Assembly: GCA_016785225.1 (NCBI GenBank)
Contig: JAFBJZ010000827.1
Span: forward strand, 776,001 to 840,000
Length of the DNA: 64,000 nucleotides
Reading direction: 5' to 3'
Source of the DNA: Psettodes erumei
Lineage: Eukaryota; Chordata; Actinopteri; Pleuronectiformes; Psettodidae
In this document: positions 40,980-52,132 of the stretch, piece by piece
Layout: every line of letters starts with the position of its first letter
How positions within the stretch are numbered: position 1 is the first letter of the stretch
Notes under the pieces: generated by a model
The model's database searches: none
Told to the model about the DNA's origin: nothing
What the model saw: the letters and a program-made list of their open reading frames with translations, nothing else
Program-made: the position numbers and the translations under genes

Positions 40980-42726
40980 GGGGGCACTGAATAAGGTGTG
41001 ACGATAAAAACCCTCCCCCTTCCTGAGAAAATAAACAGAAACAGTTGAAAAGTCAGTAAATGAGAATGTGTTGTTGTCCATCCCCGACGACGGCGACAGC
41101 GACGGGCCCGCGGACCGGGTCCGGGTCGCCGCAGCTCATTGGCCGCCGTGCGCTGCCCTTTTCCTGCACATCTGCGTGAGAACAGAGATCTCTGTACAGG
41201 ATCTACTGGAACTAAATGTTTTCAAATCAAGATAATATTCCCCTATGCATTGCTGGCATGCTTTATACTCGCTCTGAGCGTGGCAGCCGTCCAATCCGTG
41301 ACAGCGTGGCCCTTTTTTCTCTGTTGCTGCGTGTGTGTGTGTGTGTGTGTGTGCGTGCGTGCGATACTTTGAAGTGGATACTGTTGACATACATGGAGGT
41401 TGTTTTAATTTGACTTACAGCGTTTCAACGTTTTGTTTCCTTTGGTCCGTCTCCAGGTTTGCTGTTTTTTAATGGGACTTCAGCCCCGTTCAGCGCCTCA
41501 AACTTCACTCTCGCTGTTTTGCGCTTTAACTTGTTTTTCCCGAAGAGTCGGACGAGCAGCAGAACCGCGGCCCGCCGCAGCTCGGCTCTTCGGGTTTCAC
41601 TTAATTACCCGCATGATGAAAAGACGTCAGAGCCTTGAAAGGCCGCCGTCGCTCCCCGAGCGACAGGGATGTTCGCCCGGAGTGAGGCGCGCATCAAAAG
41701 CGCACGCCGCGTCTCTCCAATCCCATAATGGCCTTGTTTTCCGAAACAGGAAGCTGCAGTTTGATGCCGAAACCCGGGGCCCGTCTCAGTGTCGGGTTAC
41801 GCTGTGGCTCCAAGAGGAATTTGTATTAGAAGAAGATTTTCAGTCGACTATTACCGTTAAATACTTTAAAACGCCGCCTCTTCTTTGTTGTTTTTTCATA
41901 ATCAGATGGTAAACAGTAACAGGCTGCTTCGCGAATACCGCCATCTTGAATTTTGACGATGATGCAGGATGCAGGGTGCATTGTGGGAAAGAGAGACAGA
42001 CCAAAGTTAGACGTCTGTCTCAGGCAGGTGATAAAAAGATCCATCAAAGACGTGAACTCATCACAGGAAAAGTATTTTTTCTTTTTATCACTCTGTCGTG
42101 CATTTACAACCAGAAACATAGTCTGTCCAGAAGCACGAGTAATCATTTTACTACAATAAAAAAAACTACAGTTCTGCTGTAAATAAATTATAATTCAATA
42201 TGAAGTAAATATCAAATCTTTGTAGGTGTATAATATAATTAACTTTACAGTAACTTATTAAAACGCTTTTATGTTGAGTTTTGATGTCATGTTAGTTCAA
42301 CAAGTCTGGATGAAATAACCCCCCCCCCCATCTTGTTCTATTGATGGCGGCGTGTTGCGTTTGATGTCAGTGGGAATTTGTAGGGTTTTTTTTAATTTCC
42401 ACACAAACTGAGCAGGAATGCGTCTCCGTCCTCCGCCGGTCGAGCTCCGGCCAAGTCTCATCCAACATCATGGACGACTGTGAGCGGCACAACACTGTGG
42501 TAAACTCTGTTACGCTGCTGGCAATGGGAACAGGAATGGAGTTTGGGGGGGGGGATGCAGAATCCACCACTGTGGGGGGAGGATAGAATGAAAACAAACA
42601 GAGCGTCCCCACTTACTCACGCAAACGCTGAGCAGACACGAGGGATGTGTTGGATTATCCGGATTTCGGATCCAGACTTTTGGGACCTTTGCCGGTGCGT
42701 TTGTGTGACGCAGGGAAGAGTGATCG

Positions 42727-42778
<52 letters not shown>

Positions 42779-42904
42779 GCGCCCCTTTTTATTTCAAATA
42801 TCATTTTAATGATTTTATTTCTCACGTCTAACTGGCGTTTCACCGCGGGGTTGTCGGGCCTGCAGCGTCTGAGGGTGTTTATGTAAACGCTGTGTGAGTT
42901 CTGG

Positions 42905-42951
<47 letters not shown>

Positions 42952-44335
42952 CGGGTTGGGGGGGTTTCCCTCCTTAAAGGAGTTGCGTGACAGGACTGGA
43001 CCGACGGGTTTGGAAGAGGCCATATCCTGGGATTTTCCTGTAGTGGCCGTCCAGATAAGGGAAACGCTCTTGTTGAGTATTGCTTACAGTTACCCCCCCC
43101 CCATCCCAACCCCAACCGCCCCACCACCACCACCACCACCCCTCCAGCCCCCTGGGGACAGATGCAAGAGGGCCGTGTGTGTGTGTTATTTGTGTGTTGT
43201 GTGTGTGCGGATATGCGGGCTGCCAGATCAGTTCTCCGAGCAATGAGAAAACCTGTCTTCTGGCAGGGAACCAACTATTGAAGCTGGACCGAGCCAGAGC
43301 TTTTCTTCTCTTCTTTTTTTTTTTTTGTTCTTTTCTTCTTTCTGCTCATGATCTAATGTCCAGATTATTTATAGATGCACAAAGCAGTCGTGTCCACGGG
43401 GGGGGTGGCTGCAGGAAAAGCAAGTCTGCACCGTTAAAAAGACTCACACACGAGCTGGGGGAACGGCGTTTCGTGCGGATTTACCCTTTAAATTCATAAA
43501 AATCACAGATTGCGATAAACTGTGCAAATACACAACAGCATTTTTGTGTTTACATCCACCGTGAAGGCGAGGTGCCGACGGCGTAGGCAGGTGAACTTTC
43601 CAAACGCACAATGGCCGATGCGGCACAGGCACAGGTGGAGGTTTGTTTTAAATGTTTGCACCAGAGTTTCCCGCACGGGCGCCGCACGTGTCTCCTCCAC
43701 ATTTAAATAAGGCCGCGGCTTTCCCCGGACGACGCCGCCTGAACGCGGCTGCCGCGTTTTCTGTCGCCCGGCGGATCAGACGAAGGCCGTCGGTGTCCGA
43801 TTACATCCGGTTCTTTAAGTCGCGCTCCGACAGGCTGGAGTCACGGTCGCAGATGTGACTCATGGAGGAGTTGTTGTAACAGAATGTGTAGTATGTCCTC
43901 AGGCAAAGTGAAAGAGAGTGGAAAAAGAAAATATGCAACAGGAGAGCAGTCTGAGCGCGCAGGGCCAAAACTAGATTTAACCATTAGCTTTGAGAAGTTC
44001 TGGTTCTGGATCCAGGTGCAGGTGGACAGGTGGTCATGAGATGCTTTGGTGGTCAAATCCAGATCCCACGTCCCCGTCTGTCCCAACGAGCGATTATTAA
44101 AATGTCTAAAACCCTGATGTTAATTTCACCTCCTCTCTGTCTCGCCGACTCGTGTGCAGCGACCATGATGAACGGTGGCGGCGGCGGCGGCAGTCCGCTG
44201 TTTCCGGGACTGAAAGGGCAGAACGGGAACAGCATGGACATGGCGGGCTTCTCCGAAGGGGACCTGCTGCTCCAGGTACAGGACACAGAGGCCAAACTGC
44301 CCCACTGTACACACATTTATGTGTAACTGCCAGCA

Positions 44336-44369
<34 letters not shown>

Positions 44370-47300
44370 CAGCCCTTTCAGTGACTGTAATTGCCCCTTT
44401 GAACGGCTGCAGTGTGAATGTGCGCCGGCTGAACGGCCTGAGGCCAGCAGGTGCAGGTGAACACGTGGTCGGACCTTGTTTGTTGTCGCTCGTGTTGTGC
44501 GGCGCTGATCCGGGTCTGTCACCTGTCCCAGCAGGAAGCCGGGACAGGTGACTCGGCTTCGCCGCCGCGCCCGTTGCCAGAGATCAGCCATGCTTTGTGG
44601 TTTTTGACAAATAAACCAAACAAACAAAACAAAATCTGCGGTATTGATGCTCGCCCGTCAGGGGCGTTTTCACGCTGATTATGTAACACAAAAGTGTGCG
44701 GCGGCAGCTGTGGACTTTACTCTGGGTTGTCAACACGCAGAGTAAACAGGGATTCACAACTCCTCTGCAAAGCGTCGCACAAACGGAAAAATACTGTTAA
44801 ACATTTGGCAGCTTTTATTTAAAATGCATTTAAATTGGACACAATGAGACTGCAAACCTCAGCCGACCACCAGGGGGCGTCGTTTACCACAAACACCGTC
44901 CTTTAACGGCAGAAAACCTTTATGAATACAGTATGAAGCAATAAATAAGATGTTTTTCGTGTGTGTGTACTTTAACAAACCTCAGTGTTGTGTCGTCTGC
45001 TCCCCGTGCAGGCGCTGAACGGGTTTGTGATAGTGGTCACATCAGAGGGGCTGGTGTTTTACTCCTCCCCCACTATCAAGGACTACCTGGGCTTTCATCA
45101 GGTGAGCCGCCGGCCTTCGGGCCGTCGCTTCGTACATTTCAGTGACGGGGGTCGTCACTGACGTTGTGTCGTCCTCCCGCAGTCGGACGTGGTCCACCAG
45201 AGCGTGTTCGAGCTCATCCACACGGACGACCGCGCCATGTTCAGGCAGCAGCTCCACTTCGCCCTCAACCCCCCGCCTGTCGACGCCGGGGACAACGGTG
45301 AGCGCGGCGGCGAATGAGAAATGAGTTTGACGGTGTTGATGTGTGTGGGGTTTTTTTGTTTAATCTGTGTGTGTGTGTGTTGGTCCACAGTCCTGCAGAG
45401 CTGCGATAACGCAGCGATGTTCAGTCCAGAGCAGCTCCCCCCGGAGAACTCTTCCTTCCTGGAGAGGAGCTTTGTGTGTCGCTTCCGCTGCCTCCTGGAC
45501 AACTCCTCCGGCTTCCTGGTCCGTGCAGCGTTTTAGATTAAACTGAAATAACAGCATCCAGTGCAGAAATGTAAAGCTGCACATCTTTTACCGCCTCGCC
45601 ATCAGCTCAGCTCACCTTCTGTCTCCTCCCGGACCAGGCGCTGAAGTTCCAGGGGCGACTGAAGTACCTACACGGCCAGAGCGTCGCGCGGGACAACCGG
45701 GCGTGCGGCAAACACTCGCTGGCCCTGTTCGCCATCGCCGTGCCCATGCAGCCGCCATCGATTGTGGAGATCAGAGCCAAAATGCTCCTCTTCCAAACCA
45801 AGCACAAGCTGGACTTCACCCCCATGGGCATCGACAGCAGGTCGGAAAAGTCCGGAAAACACCGCCGGTCGTTCCAGTCCACTCTTTGTTTACTATTCCG
45901 TTTATATTTGTGTGTGTCTCTGCAGGGGGAAGATCATTCTGGGCTATTCAGAGACTGAAATATGTATGAAAGGCTCCGGCTACCAGTTCATCCACGCAGC
46001 CGACATGATGTACTGCGCCGACAACCACCTGCACAGTACGTCGGCAGTTCGGCCTCTGAGCTTTTACCCCACACGTCCTCATTGTTTGGTCTTAACCTGT
46101 CGTCTTCGTGTTTGCGTTGTTTTCCTCGCAGTGATGAAGACGGGGGAGAGCGGCCTGACGGTCTTCAGGCTGCTGTGTAAGTCCGGCGGCTGGGTGTGGG
46201 TGAAGGCCAACGCCAGGCTCATCTACAAAGGAGGACGACCCGAGTTCATCATCGCCTACCAGAAAGCTTTAGTGTGAGTGTGGCCGTCACGCGGGGCGGG
46301 AGGTGGGTGCGACACCGTCATGTGACCCGTGTGTTCGTTTGTGGCGATGTTCAGGAACGCGGAGGGGGAGGAGTACCTGCGGCAGAGGCGGATGCAGCTC
46401 CCCTTCAGCTTCGCCACGGGGGAGGCCGTCCTCTACAACACGGGCCCCACCGTGGACGTCCAGCTCTTTCAGTTCAACAAGATGTTCGGCGACGACAGCA
46501 AGGACGTGGCCCCCGGCTCGCTGCTGGACTGCTTCCTGAGGCAGGACGAAGCGGCCTACACCCAGAACGTGGAGACCTCCTTACCCGTGGATCAGGTGTT
46601 CATGGACAGCCGGGCTCTGGTCACCGTTCCCGGCGAGGCTTGGCAGGGGAGCGCCGCCCCGGCCGCCGCCGGCGACCTCGCCGTGGTGAAAGACGAGGCC
46701 ACGCAGTCGGTGATGGCTATGATCGACAACCTGGAGAGGCTGGGTCAGAACGGCGACTTCGGCGCGGCGCTGCAGAACCTGGGGGTGGGCGACGCGGAGC
46801 TGGCCGACTGGGAGAGCGCGCTCAAGAGGTTCGGCCGGATGGAGGATCAGCCGAACGACGCCAGGTCCGAACTGGACAGCATCATCACCAACGACATCTT
46901 CGACTACATCGATAAAGTTTTGTTCAAGGAGAAGGGAGAGGACTGTGTGAACGCGGCGGACGGCGACAGTCAGCACCCCCCCTTCTCTCCCGCCGCCAGC
47001 TTCTCTACGATCTGCGAGCCGCCGCTGTTCCCGACGCCGAGCCCGGAACACGCGTACTCCCCAAAGAACGGACTGTACGCCCAGCAGCCGGACACGGGGG
47101 GCTTGTTGGGACCCGCTCCCATATTCAGCAGCACCCAGAAACTCTCGCACCAGGGTCCGCTGATGGCTCAGGCTCCCGACGCCAGCCTGCCCCCCCTGCA
47201 GCAGCTGCAGCTGCAGGACATTTTCAGCCCGTCCATAGAGCTTCCGGAGCTCGTCGTCCCCGACGCCTTCGCCCCCGCTCAGTCCGTCGGCCACGCGGGC

Positions 47301-48248
47301 CGCCCTCAGGGGATTCCTGGACAGACGGGCCAGTTCTTGCCGTGTCCTCAGAACAGTTTTCAGGCACCGACGGCGGTGAACGGGCCGCTGCTGCAGGGCT
47401 CCGTTAAACAACCAAACAACGTAGCGCCCGGCGGCGTGGACATTTTGCCCCCCCTGATTCCTTGCAGTGACTTAAGTTCCTCACCCAAGGTCCCCGCTCC
47501 CTTCCCCTCGGCCCGCCTGCAGGGGAGCTCCCCTTTTGAAATGCACAAGGTTCAGCAGTGGCCGCAGGGCCAGCAGCAGAAGCCGCCCCACGCCGGCGTG
47601 GTGCAGAACAGGCACCCGCCGATGCCGCCGTGTCACAGCCAAACTCCAGGAAGCCAAACATTCCCGCACGCCGGCTTCTGGCCGAGGAGCGTCAATGGAC
47701 TGGGCCACGGGCAGCAGGGGGGACCGGCGTGCGACCAGGCGGCCGCTCACAGCAGCTGCATGTTCGACCAGCACTTTTCCTCCGGGCCGGCGGGGGGCAA
47801 CGCGCTGCCTCTCCCCGGGTCGTCGGGACCGAAGCAGGCGGGCCCGTCGCTGGACCAGAGTCTTCCTCAAGGTTCCTGCTGCTTCCAGTGGGGCGGCGGC
47901 GAGCCGGCGGGGGGCGCGCCAGCCGGCGGCCAGGACAACGGCGACGTCATGGCCTCCTCAGAGCACACGCTCAACATTCAGCACTACCTGGAAAACCACA
48001 GACAGACACAGGTAAACCAGTGATGTCACTGCCACGAGAAAAATTTCCAGCTAACGTCTGTTCTTCATGATCAATTCTGCTGATTGTTTTTCAAGTCACA
48101 TTTAGTTTTCTTGTTCTGTCTGAGCAGCGAGAAAGACTCACCAACGTTATTTCCTGTTTCTTCTCAGCAGGACGACCGACTCTCAGCAGAACTCAACGGG
48201 ATCTTTGCCACTTCCTCTCACGGCGTCGCCATGTACCTGACAGAGTAG
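29502..48248 (+). CDS. ahr2: Aryl hydrocarbon receptor, fish AHR2 type
   Basis: This is a ligand-activated bHLH-PAS transcription factor that binds planar aromatics, pairs with ARNT and drives genes such as cyp1a. Eleven coding exons: 29502-29560, 35440-35630, 44160-44275, 45012-45101, 45183-45297, 45391-45518, 45638-45840, 45926-46035, 46132-46273, 46355-48011, 48171-48248. They give 962 aa, in the usual AHR2 range. The start MLGNTGTYANKKRKKPV carries a basic nuclear-localisation cluster. The bHLH lies at about 31-80 (KSNPSKRHRDRLN), PAS-A at about 121-180 and PAS-B at about 275-382, with a hexaglycine loop before PAS-A. The long exon 10 encodes a Pro/Gln-rich transactivation region with the acidic patch NDIFDYIDKVLF. 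There is no large polyglutamine domain as in mammalian AHR. The AHR2 assignment rests on the N-terminus and the KATMMNG linker as I remember fish sequences. No breaks were seen. Confidence 0.93.
29887..29896. promoter_or_regulatory. XRE core overlapping an E-box in ahr2 intron 1
   Basis: CACGCACGTG contains CACGC, the reverse of the GCGTG core bound by AHR/ARNT, overlapped by the E-box CACGTG. It lies about 0.3 kb into intron 1. AHR autoregulation is known in fish, so this is a plausible but untested site. Confidence 0.3.
30089..30184 (+). repeat. Homopurine GGA/GGGA tract
   Basis: About 95 bp are almost purely purine on the plus strand, (GGA)n passing into GGGA and G runs, broken by a single C. 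Such tracts can form triplex (H-DNA) or G-quadruplex structures. It lies 0.6 kb inside ahr2 intron 1. Confidence 0.9.
30245..30275 (+). repeat. (TATG)n tetranucleotide microsatellite
   Basis: About seven perfect TATG/GTAT units in ahr2 intron 1. Confidence 0.9.
39019..39088 (+). repeat. (GGT)n/GGGGT G-rich tract in ahr2 intron 2
   Basis: About 70 bp of GGGGGT, GGT and G runs on the sense strand, able to form G-quadruplexes in DNA or pre-mRNA. It follows a (CA)n array by about 130 bp. Confidence 0.85.
39199..39265. repeat. (CA)n microsatellite, about 33 units
   Basis: An uninterrupted run within ahr2 intron 2, followed by CTAACACAAACC. Confidence 0.95.
39480..39860. repeat. Diverged teleost interspersed repeat
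   Basis: The phrases GCAGCCATCTTGG, CCTGTCAATCACACTCTAGC, CACGCCCC and GTGGAGTCGCCCCCTGGTGG, in this order and ending in CAGGTTTAA, match from memory a short non-coding repeat common in teleosts. No coding capacity is present. The boundaries are approximate and the family was not identified. Confidence 0.5.
39800..39812 (-). promoter_or_regulatory. CTCF-like motif inside the interspersed repeat
   Basis: The minus strand reads CCACCAGGGGGCG, which matches the CTCF core. It is part of the repeat consensus as I remember it, so many copies would exist genome-wide. Confidence 0.4.
40317..40367. repeat. (GT)n microsatellite, about 25 units
   Basis: Located in ahr2 intron 2 and followed by GGTGTGGTGGGGGG. 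Confidence 0.95.
40778..40976. repeat. (CA)n and (GT)n pair in inverted orientation
   Basis: (CA)n at 40,778-40,808 and (GT)n at 40,941-40,976 are complementary arrays 132 bp apart. In the pre-mRNA they could pair into a stem of about 30 bp. Confidence 0.85.
42729..42951. repeat. Two (GT)n arrays close together
   Basis: Arrays at 42,729-42,777 and 42,906-42,951, in the same orientation, separated by about 130 bp of unique sequence in ahr2 intron 2. Confidence 0.9.
44338..44369. repeat. (CA)n microsatellite in ahr2 intron 3
   Basis: About 16 CA units beginning about 60 bp past the exon 3 donor. Confidence 0.9.
44867..44880 (+). promoter_or_regulatory. CTCF-like motif in ahr2 intron 3
   Basis: CCACCAGGGGGCGT matches 13 of 14 positions of CCASYAGRKGGCRS. 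It lies 132 bp before the exon 4 acceptor. Motif evidence only. Confidence 0.45.
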
Positions 48249-48890
48249 AGCCGCGCCCCCCCGTCGTTACCGCTGCTCGACGCAAAAAAAAACAACAACC
48301 CCAGTACAGTTTGCCTGCATCAGTGCATCTTCCTCAGACTCTGCGTGCTTACCTCTCATCATCGCCGCAGGTTTCACGTCACCGCCTGTCACATTTACCT
48401 TGTCCAGTCTGTCGTGGTTAAAAAGCTGCCGCCTGTCAGCTTTTTAGTGAAGATACACTATGATAATAATATTAACAATGAAGTATGACGCCGCAAGTGC
48501 CATGTACCAGGATGGAGCTGGACGGTGCCAGCTAACAAAACAAAACAAAAAAAAAAAGCCAAAGAAAAATGTCGTTAAAAGGGAAACCACAGTCGCCACG
48601 TCTCGGTTTTCAGCCGGGGACCTCCATTCATTTCCCACATTTAAATACATAAAAAATTACTGAATGGGTTTTTTTAATATAAGCAATCTGAACCTTGATG
48701 CTGACAAAGAGGAGACTTTCTTTTTTAAAAAGAAGTCCATGTAAAAATTAATATAAAGACTCACTTAAAGTGACAGTCACCTGAAACTACAGCTGTGCCT
48801 TCAAATTAAAATTATTACAGATATAATAATCTGTATCTTTTAAATGAAATGTGGTTGAACCAAGTTTATAAATAAAACCTGTATATTATT
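48249..48890 (+). other. ahr2 3' UTR
   Basis: The AT-rich sequence after the stop codon at 48,246-48,248 runs to an AATAAA at 48,871-48,876, giving a 3' UTR near 640 nt. A second AATAAA lies at about 49,520, so a longer form is possible. Confidence 0.5.
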
Positions 48891-50884
48891 AATTATTTGT
48901 TTTGCTAGAAGGTCTGCATATGTAAAAATACATCAGGTGTGTGAGTGCAGTATAATTTTTTTTTTTGTTTTTTTTTTATGGACAATACTCAACTGGAGAT
49001 TGCAATATTTAAGTCCACCGTGCCAGAAGGGAGCAGACAAAGTCACCCATCGGGTCAGGATGACTCTGCTCGCCGCGACTGTCGGGGACGCAGACAGTTC
49101 CATGTTGCTGCATTATTTCTTTTTTCCATATTAGTACAAAAACGCACCTTTCTGGTGTGTGTGTGTGTGCGTGTGCCGATCGGCGTGTCGAAAGTCGCAC
49201 AACTCTTCGTCCGCGGCAGCGCAGTGGCACAGCTGCACCAGCGCTGCGTCCGGCCACTCGTAGGTTAAAAACCTTCACGTTTATCAATGCAAGCTTGAAC
49301 GGATAAAACCCAGTGGTAAATGAACTGCTGCTGCTTCTAAGAGAATTTTATTTTAGCAGCTCGCAACCAAAAATGCATCGATTTCTGTTCCCCCCTCGCA
49401 TGGGAGCACGCTAAATTATACCTTCCATTACCCACACTGAGCCATATACAGTATAACCCTATAATTATTCTTGTGCCTTCATTGCTAGAAAGGCAGCTGA
49501 AAGAAATATCTTCATATAAATAAACATACAGTACCTGTGTCTTCCTGTATAAAGCATCTTAAAATGATAAGGTTTTTCTAAAGCAGTCCTGTTGAGGTGC
49601 ACAAATTTAAGGGAAGCCGTAGACGATGTAGTGTCCTGTCTGTAAATTGAATAAGATTGTATCCTGAAGTGCATTTCAAGGCTCTGAGGAGTTCCTTAAA
49701 GTCCATTCTTTCCATTCCACGGACGTCCTGACCAATGGAAACAAGGGAAAAAACTTCAGCCGCGACGCACGGTATCGCTGCAGAGATACTGAGCACGTTC
49801 TCATGGACGACCAGAGTATTTCAAGACTGTGGAGATACGAACTGGTCTAAACAGCACGTTCAGATTGTGTGTACTTTCCCTGTGTCTGTTTTTGGCTCCA
49901 TTTTTTTTAAAGCACACTACAAAAGACAAACAGAAAAAGAGAACAGTGTGGAGAAACAGCATTAACGTGGCAGCTTTACCGTTCATCCCTGCTTCACTCA
50001 GTATTTTACCTTTCCTCAATCTGTTTTGTGTGTCAGTACTTAAAAAAAAACAAAATATAACCATCTTAAATTAAAAAGAAAACCCAGAAAAACAGAGCGT
50101 CTCAGGGCTCAGGGGTTGACACGGCCTTCTTCTCCCCGTCCCGGTCGCTCTGTCGCGATGAGAGAGCGGCGATGGAAACGTCGTGAACGTCATGCCACTA
50201 TGAGACAACACCTGGAGCCAAATGTTGGACGGTGTCCATATTTTTTTTTTAAATCTAACATGTGCCTTCCTCACAGTTGCCATATTGCTGTTATTTGTTA
50301 AAAAAAAAAAAAACAACCACAAAAAAAACAAAAAAATTTACAACCATCAGTTCAATGTAATCCACCTTTATTTAGCCATGTACTTACTATTCTATCTATA
50401 TCATGATATGCAGTCTATGTTAAACAATTAACCACCCTCTGTCTACTGTTAAATGCTTTTTCATAAATATGTGTGCAATGGTTCAAAGTGTGTTTGGCTC
50501 CTTTCATGATGACGTCGGTGTTGGAAGGGGAGTTTGGTGACTGTTTATTTCCAGCTTCTTCACCCGGATGACTTCCTCGTGCTCGTCAGACCCTGAATTT
50601 CATCTTTAGGTTGTCGGAGACGTGACCTCTCTGCTGCGTGACATTTCTGGTTCTTCCCCTGTTGTTTCCTGCCCTCCCTCATTTCCGCTTGTGTCCCATT
50701 AGGAGGTGACCTGTGGGGAAAGAAGAGACACGGGGGAACAGGAGCGGGCCGGTAGTTTGGCTGAGTTACACATGAAGGAGTAATCACCAACTTTAGTCAT
50801 AAAAACTGTGGGGAAAGAAACACTGTGGGCATTTTCATTATTAGACATAATGAAGATAATTCTGAGCTGCAACTGGTGACATTA

Positions 50885-50917
<33 letters not shown>

Positions 50918-52132
50918 TGAGTAATGGCCACCCCCAGAGGCGGGTGATGATATAGAGACTGGGGGAGGGAAGGAGCTGCTGGCTTTCTTAAAAAACAAGC
51001 AGATGTGCTGTATTGTCTCCACCAGAGGGCGCACTCTCCTCGTCCTCAGGTGCGCTACACACACTGTACTTGGCATATTATCTGCAGGTGCTGTATGTGC
51101 AAGTACAATGTAAGAAAATGCTGAGGGGGGGGGGTTAAGTCTGTTTTTTAAGGGTCTGCACAACGAATCTTTTAACTTCACTGAACTGATGCCTCTTCAT
51201 GAAAATACCACGACATCCTACTATAAGTGAGCTGGTCCAAACCTTTTTGCCAAAGTTATTTGTTTGTATTTTCTTCAAAGCTGTAAAATAACTTTTTGAT
51301 CTGGAGGCAATTTAAATGATCAAAGCCACAACCCTCATGCATATTTCACTGGTTTCTATAGAGGCACCACATACTACAGGAATTATTATTATTATTATGA
51401 TTATCATTATGTGCAGGCTGTGTGTCTTCTGCAAACGAAGTACGGTGGGTGGAGGTGTATTTCACTCATGGATACTGGAAAGTGGGCAATCAGCATATTT
51501 ACAGTGACCTTTCACGTGTCAGGCTGTGGGTTCATCAGTTTGTTGGTTCTTCTGCCCCCCAGTGGCCAAGAAACGCCTTCAGGAAAAAAAACTGGTCCAT
51601 CGTTAACACTTAGGGCGCACCGTTAACTGAAAATGTGTTTACGAAAGTTCATTCAGCTTCTTAGAGTTTTTAAATTATTCTATAAGTTAAACGAGGCACT
51701 TTTAATCAACATTCACGTGGGAGCCAAAGGTTGATCCGTGATATTTGAAATAAAAGATTTAAATAACTAAACGGAATGTGCAGACAACCGCTGCGGGGCG
51801 GGAACATGTTCAATAACATAAATGTATTGATCTTGCGTCAGCTGCTGCAGGACCGGACCGGAATCATTCGTGTGTTCACATGTTATTCATGACATTCAAA
51901 AGGCTTTGTTTGCACTGTGGTTCTTCTGAAGCACACGAGCCAGCAGCTCTGTCTGAGTTTTTCTGTCTAACGTTCATGATCAAAGTTCACGGCTGGCGCA
52001 GAGGTGGACTCTGCTGCGCTCCGACCTGCTCCAAAAAAAGGAGCCATTGTTTCCACAGGCACAGACCGGGACGGTTCCGTTCAGACGCTGCAGAAAACAA
52101 GACAATCTGTATTTCTTTTTTTTTTTAAAAAA
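48891..52132. other. Intergenic region ahr2 to cyp27a
   Basis: AT-rich sequence with no supported gene. It contains a (GT)n array at 50,888-50,918, A/T runs near 50,240-50,335, an ATT array near 51,382-51,400 and a strong CTCF-like motif at 51,019. The cyp27a promoter should lie in the last part; no TATA box is obvious. Confidence 0.6.
51019..51032 (+). promoter_or_regulatory. CTCF-like motif, full match, plus orientation
   Basis: CCACCAGAGGGCGC fits all 14 positions of CCASYAGRKGGCRS. It lies 2.8 kb past the ahr2 stop and 1.1 kb before the cyp27a start, so it could separate the two genes. Confidence 0.5.

Larger units (their letters stand above)
35631..44159 (+). other. ahr2 intron 2, microsatellite-rich
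   Basis: This 8.5-kb intron separates the bHLH exon from the PAS exons. It holds many dinucleotide arrays in both orientations, among them 36,014-36,042 (GT), 36,932-36,961 (CA), 38,446-38,474 (GT), 38,850-38,890 (CA), 39,199-39,265 (CA), 40,317-40,367 (GT), 40,517-40,545 (GT), 40,778-40,808 (CA), 40,941-40,976 (GT), 42,729-42,777 (GT) and 42,906-42,951 (GT), plus several poly-A/T runs. Open frames at 36,089-36,691 and 41,433-41,912 have no recognisable similarity and are not treated as genes. Confidence 0.75.

Noticed and set aside
41433..41912. 159-codon plus-strand frame in ahr2 intron 2
   Set aside because: No domain or similarity recognised, and it does not join the AHR2 frame between exons 2 and 3.
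46581..47411. 276-codon open frame antisense to ahr2 exon 10
   Set aside because: It is the shadow of a very GC-rich coding exon whose sense frame is clearly AHR2; the antisense protein is Arg/Gly/Leu-rich with no domain.
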